This document shows, in pieces, positions 62,090 through 64,000 of a DNA stretch of 64,000 nt. The position numbers and the translations under genes are program-made. Under the pieces are notes generated by a model. That model made no database searches and had not been told where the DNA came from. It saw only the letters and a program-made list of their open reading frames with translations. Positions within the stretch are counted from its first letter, which is position 1, and each line of letters starts with the position of its first letter. The stretch is from DASYTH01 sp035762905 (lineage in GTDB: Bacteria; Actinomycetota; Actinomycetes; Mycobacteriales; Pseudonocardiaceae), in contig NZ_DASUCC010000034.1 in assembly GCF_035762905.1 (NCBI RefSeq), forward strand, positions 1 through 64,000, read 5' to 3'.

Positions 62090-63277
62090 GTGTCCGGATC
62101 CGTCATCCTCGCCGGGGCCCGCACCCCGATCGGCCGCCTGCTCGGCTCCCTCAAGGACTTCTCCGGCGCCCAGCTCGGCGGGATCGCCATCAAGGCGGCG
62201 CTGGAGCGGGCCGGGGTGCGGCCGGAACAGGTCCAGTACACGATCATGGGCCAGGTGCTCACCGCGGGCGCCGGGCAGATCCCGGCCCGACAGGCCGCGG
62301 TGGCCGCCGGCATCCCGATGGACGTGCCCGCGCTGACCGTCAACAAGGTCTGCCTGTCCGGTTTGGACGCCATCGCCCTTGCCGACCAACTCATCCGGGC
62401 CGGCGAGTTCGACCTCGTGGTGGCCGGCGGCCAGGAGTCGATGACCGCGGCGCCGCACCTGCTGCCCAAGTCCCGGTCCGGCTTCAAGTACGGCGATGTG
62501 TCGATGGTCGACCACATGGCCTACGACGGGCTGTTCTGCGCGTTCGACCAGGTGGCCATGGGCGCCTCGACGGAGAAGTACAACGCGCGCTACGGCCTGA
62601 CCCGGGCCGAGCAGGACGAGTTCGCCGCCGCGTCGCACCAGCGGGCCGCGGCCGCGATCAAGGAGGGCCGGTTCGCCGACGAGATCGCGCCGGTGAGCAT
62701 CCCCCAGCGCAAGGGTGACCCGATCGTGTTCGACACCGACGAGGGCGTGCGCGCGGACACCACGGCCGAGGGGCTGGCCAAGCTGCGCGCGGCGTTCGCC
62801 GCGGACGGCACGATCACCGCAGGCTCGGCGTCGCAGATCTCCGACGGCGCCGCCGCCGTGGTGGTCGCCAGCCGGGCCAAGGCCGAGGAACTGGGCCTGT
62901 CCTGGATCGCCGAGATCGGCGCGCACGGCGTGGTGGCCGGGCCGGACGCCAGCCTGCACGAGCAGCCGTCCAACGCGATCCGCGCGGCGCTCACCCGGGC
63001 CGGGCTCACCCCGGCCGACCTGGACCTGGTCGAGATCAACGAGGCGTTCGCCGCGGTCGGCGTGGTGTCCACCCGGCAGCTCGGCCTCGACCCGTCGATC
63101 GTCAACGCCGACGGCGGGGCGATCGCGCTCGGCCACCCGATCGGCGCCTCCGGCGCCCGGCTGGTCCTGCACCTGGCCTACGAACTGCGCCGGCGCGGTG
63201 GCGGCCTCGGCGCGGCGGGCCTGTGCGGCGGCGGCGGCCAGGGCGACGCCCTGCTCCTCCGCGTGCCGAAGGCCTGA
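62090..63277 (+). CDS. acetyl-CoA acetyltransferase (thiolase)
   Basis: 395 aa from the GTG at 62090, with GGAGG 4 nt upstream. Thiolase family: nucleophilic Cys88 in NKVCLSGLDA, His in NEAFAAV and GHPIGASG, second Cys in AGLCGGGGQG. It condenses or cleaves acetyl-CoA/acetoacetyl-CoA, the entry to the EMC route. Orthologue by position of mycobacterial fadA4. meaB follows after 13 bp. Confidence 0.95.
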   Translation: MSGSVILAGARTPIGRLLGSLKDFSGAQLGGIAIKAALERAGVRPEQVQYTIMGQVLTAGAGQIPARQAAVAAGIPMDVPALTVNKVCLSGLDAIALADQLIRAGEFDLVVAGGQESMTAAPHLLPKSRSGFKYGDVSMVDHMAYDGLFCAFDQVAMGASTEKYNARYGLTRAEQDEFAAASHQRAAAAIKEGRFADEIAPVSIPQRKGDPIVFDTDEGVRADTTAEGLAKLRAAFAADGTITAGSASQISDGAAAVVVASRAKAEELGLSWIAEIGAHGVVAGPDASLHEQPSNAIRAALTRAGLTPADLDLVEINEAFAAVGVVSTRQLGLDPSIVNADGGAIALGHPIGASGARLVLHLAYELRRRGGGLGAAGLCGGGGQGDALLLRVPKA

Positions 63278-63290
63278 TACAACGGCGGCC

Positions 63291-64000
63291 ATGCCGATCG
63301 ACGTCACCGCGCTGGTCGAGCAGGCGCGGGCCGGTCAGCCGCTCGCGGTGGCCCGGCTGATCTCCCTGGTCGAGGAGGCCAGCCCGCACCTGCGCTCGAT
63401 CGTGACCGCGCTCGCCCCGCTGACCGGCCGCGCCCGCGTCCTCGGTCTCACCGGCCCGCCCGGCGTCGGCAAGTCCACCGCCACCTCGGCCCTGATCACC
63501 GCCTTGCGGGCCCGCGGCCAGCGCATCGGCGTGCTCGCCATCGACCCCTCGTCGCCCTTCTCCGGCGGCGCCCTGCTCGGCGACCGCATCCGCATGCACG
63601 ACCACGCCACCGATCCCGACGTCTTCATCCGCTCGATGGCCACCCGCGGCCAACTCGGCGGCCTCGCCCTCGCCACCCCCCAGGCGGTGCGCGTCCTCGA
63701 CGCCGCGGGCTACGACGTGATCCTGATCGAAACCGTCGGTGTCGGACAGTCCGAAGTGGACATCGTGTCCCTCGCGGACACCACCCTGGTCCTGCTCGCT
63801 CCCGGGCTTGGCGACGGCATCCAAGCCGCCAAGGCCGGCATCCTCGAAATCGCCGACATCTTCGTGGTCAACAAGTCCGACCGCCCCGGCGCCGACCAGA
63901 CCGCCCGCGACCTCACCCACATGATCTCCTTGGGCCGCAAGGAAATCACCGGCCCCCGCTGGCGTCCCCCGGTCATCTCCACGATCGCCGCCACGCACAC
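63291..64000 (+). CDS. meaB: MeaB/ArgK-type GTPase, chaperone of B12 mutases (3' end cut by the window)
   Basis: 236 codons visible, incomplete. G3E P-loop GTPase: GPPGVGKSTATSAL (Walker A about residues 54-62), DPSSPFSGGALLGDRIRM, ETVGVGQSE (switch) and NKSDRPGADQ (G4). It protects and reloads adenosylcobalamin-dependent mutases such as MeaA and methylmalonyl-CoA mutase. Cotranscribed with the thiolase. Confidence 0.95.
   Translation, partial: MPIDVTALVEQARAGQPLAVARLISLVEEASPHLRSIVTALAPLTGRARVLGLTGPPGVGKSTATSALITALRARGQRIGVLAIDPSSPFSGGALLGDRIRMHDHATDPDVFIRSMATRGQLGGLALATPQAVRVLDAAGYDVILIETVGVGQSEVDIVSLADTTLVLLAPGLGDGIQAAKAGILEIADIFVVNKSDRPGADQTARDLTHMISLGRKEITGPRWRPPVISTIAATH

Noticed and set aside
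1..64000. Prophage, integrative element, CRISPR array or biosynthetic gene cluster
   Set aside because: No integrase, phage structural gene, regular spacer array, polyketide synthase or peptide synthetase sequences appear; apart from the left 2.2 kb the region is conserved core chromosome.

Overview
This is high-GC actinobacterial chromosome with very dense gene packing, many GTG starts and 1-4 base stop/start overlaps. The order argS-lysA-hom-thrC-thrB-rho-rpmE-prfA-prmC-sua5-wecA-atp operon-DUF2550-pduO-murA-nucS-epimerase-thiolase matches, from memory, the Mycobacterium tuberculosis Rv1292-Rv1323 backbone. An AftA-like arabinosyltransferase, a WecA homologue and NucS point to a mycolic-acid-lineage relative. 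A complete-looking set of ethylmalonyl-CoA (EMC) pathway genes (ccr, meaA/ecm, epimerase, meaB) points to Pseudonocardiaceae (Amycolatopsis-like) rather than Mycobacterium. The genus cannot be fixed from sequence alone.

Layout. 1-2271 is accessory: a frameshifted DUF222/HNH (13E12-type) gene cut by the window edge, a degenerate 21-bp minisatellite of about 0.7 kb and an 89-bp hairpin element. 2272-3854 holds two membrane/secreted proteins (DUF305, DUF3105). 3968-15826 is the housekeeping block for arginyl-tRNA synthesis, the lysine/threonine pathways, Rho, L31, RF1 and its methylase. 15827-19306 holds two membrane proteins, Sua5 and WecA. 19505-27681 is the ATP synthase operon, closed by a strong terminator. 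In it the mycobacterial b-delta fusion exists as two overlapping genes. A sigma/anti-sigma pair (27700-29567) sits between atpC and DUF2550. 30281-36564 holds a GHL10 hydrolase, the PduO adenosyltransferase, MurA (Cys replaced by Asp) and a secreted gamma-glutamyltransferase. 36659-46559 holds MeaA, a Tat lipoprotein, an enoyl-CoA hydratase-like protein, Nudix, NucS, a GT2-methyltransferase fusion, an AftA-like enzyme and an MFS pump. 46648-52364 holds a family of paralogous Cys-rich lipoproteins surrounding a dihydroxyacetone kinase operon (dhaKLM). 52448-64000 carries a double-domain 3-hydroxyacyl-CoA dehydrogenase, FmdB, an aromatic/histidinol-phosphate-type aminotransferase, two alpha/beta hydrolases, an adenylate cyclase, a universal stress protein, a cytosine-deaminase-like enzyme, a DivIVA-like coiled coil, Ccr, the epimerase, a thiolase and the start of meaB.

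How it works together. Acetyl-CoA assimilation by the EMC route needs a thiolase, 3-hydroxybutyryl-CoA dehydrogenase, Ccr, the epimerase and the B12 enzyme Ecm. B12 enzymes in turn need an adenosyltransferase (PduO) and a G-protein chaperone (MeaB). Homologues of all of these lie in this window, although scattered. The most interesting signal is a shared 16-bp TetR-like palindrome (roughly GTTACYGGCCRGTAAC) just upstream of meaA, the dehydrogenase, ccr and the epimerase/thiolase pair, and also between the stress protein and the deaminase. This suggests an EMC regulon controlled by a regulator encoded elsewhere.

I see no tRNA, rRNA, CRISPR array, prophage or transposase in the window.
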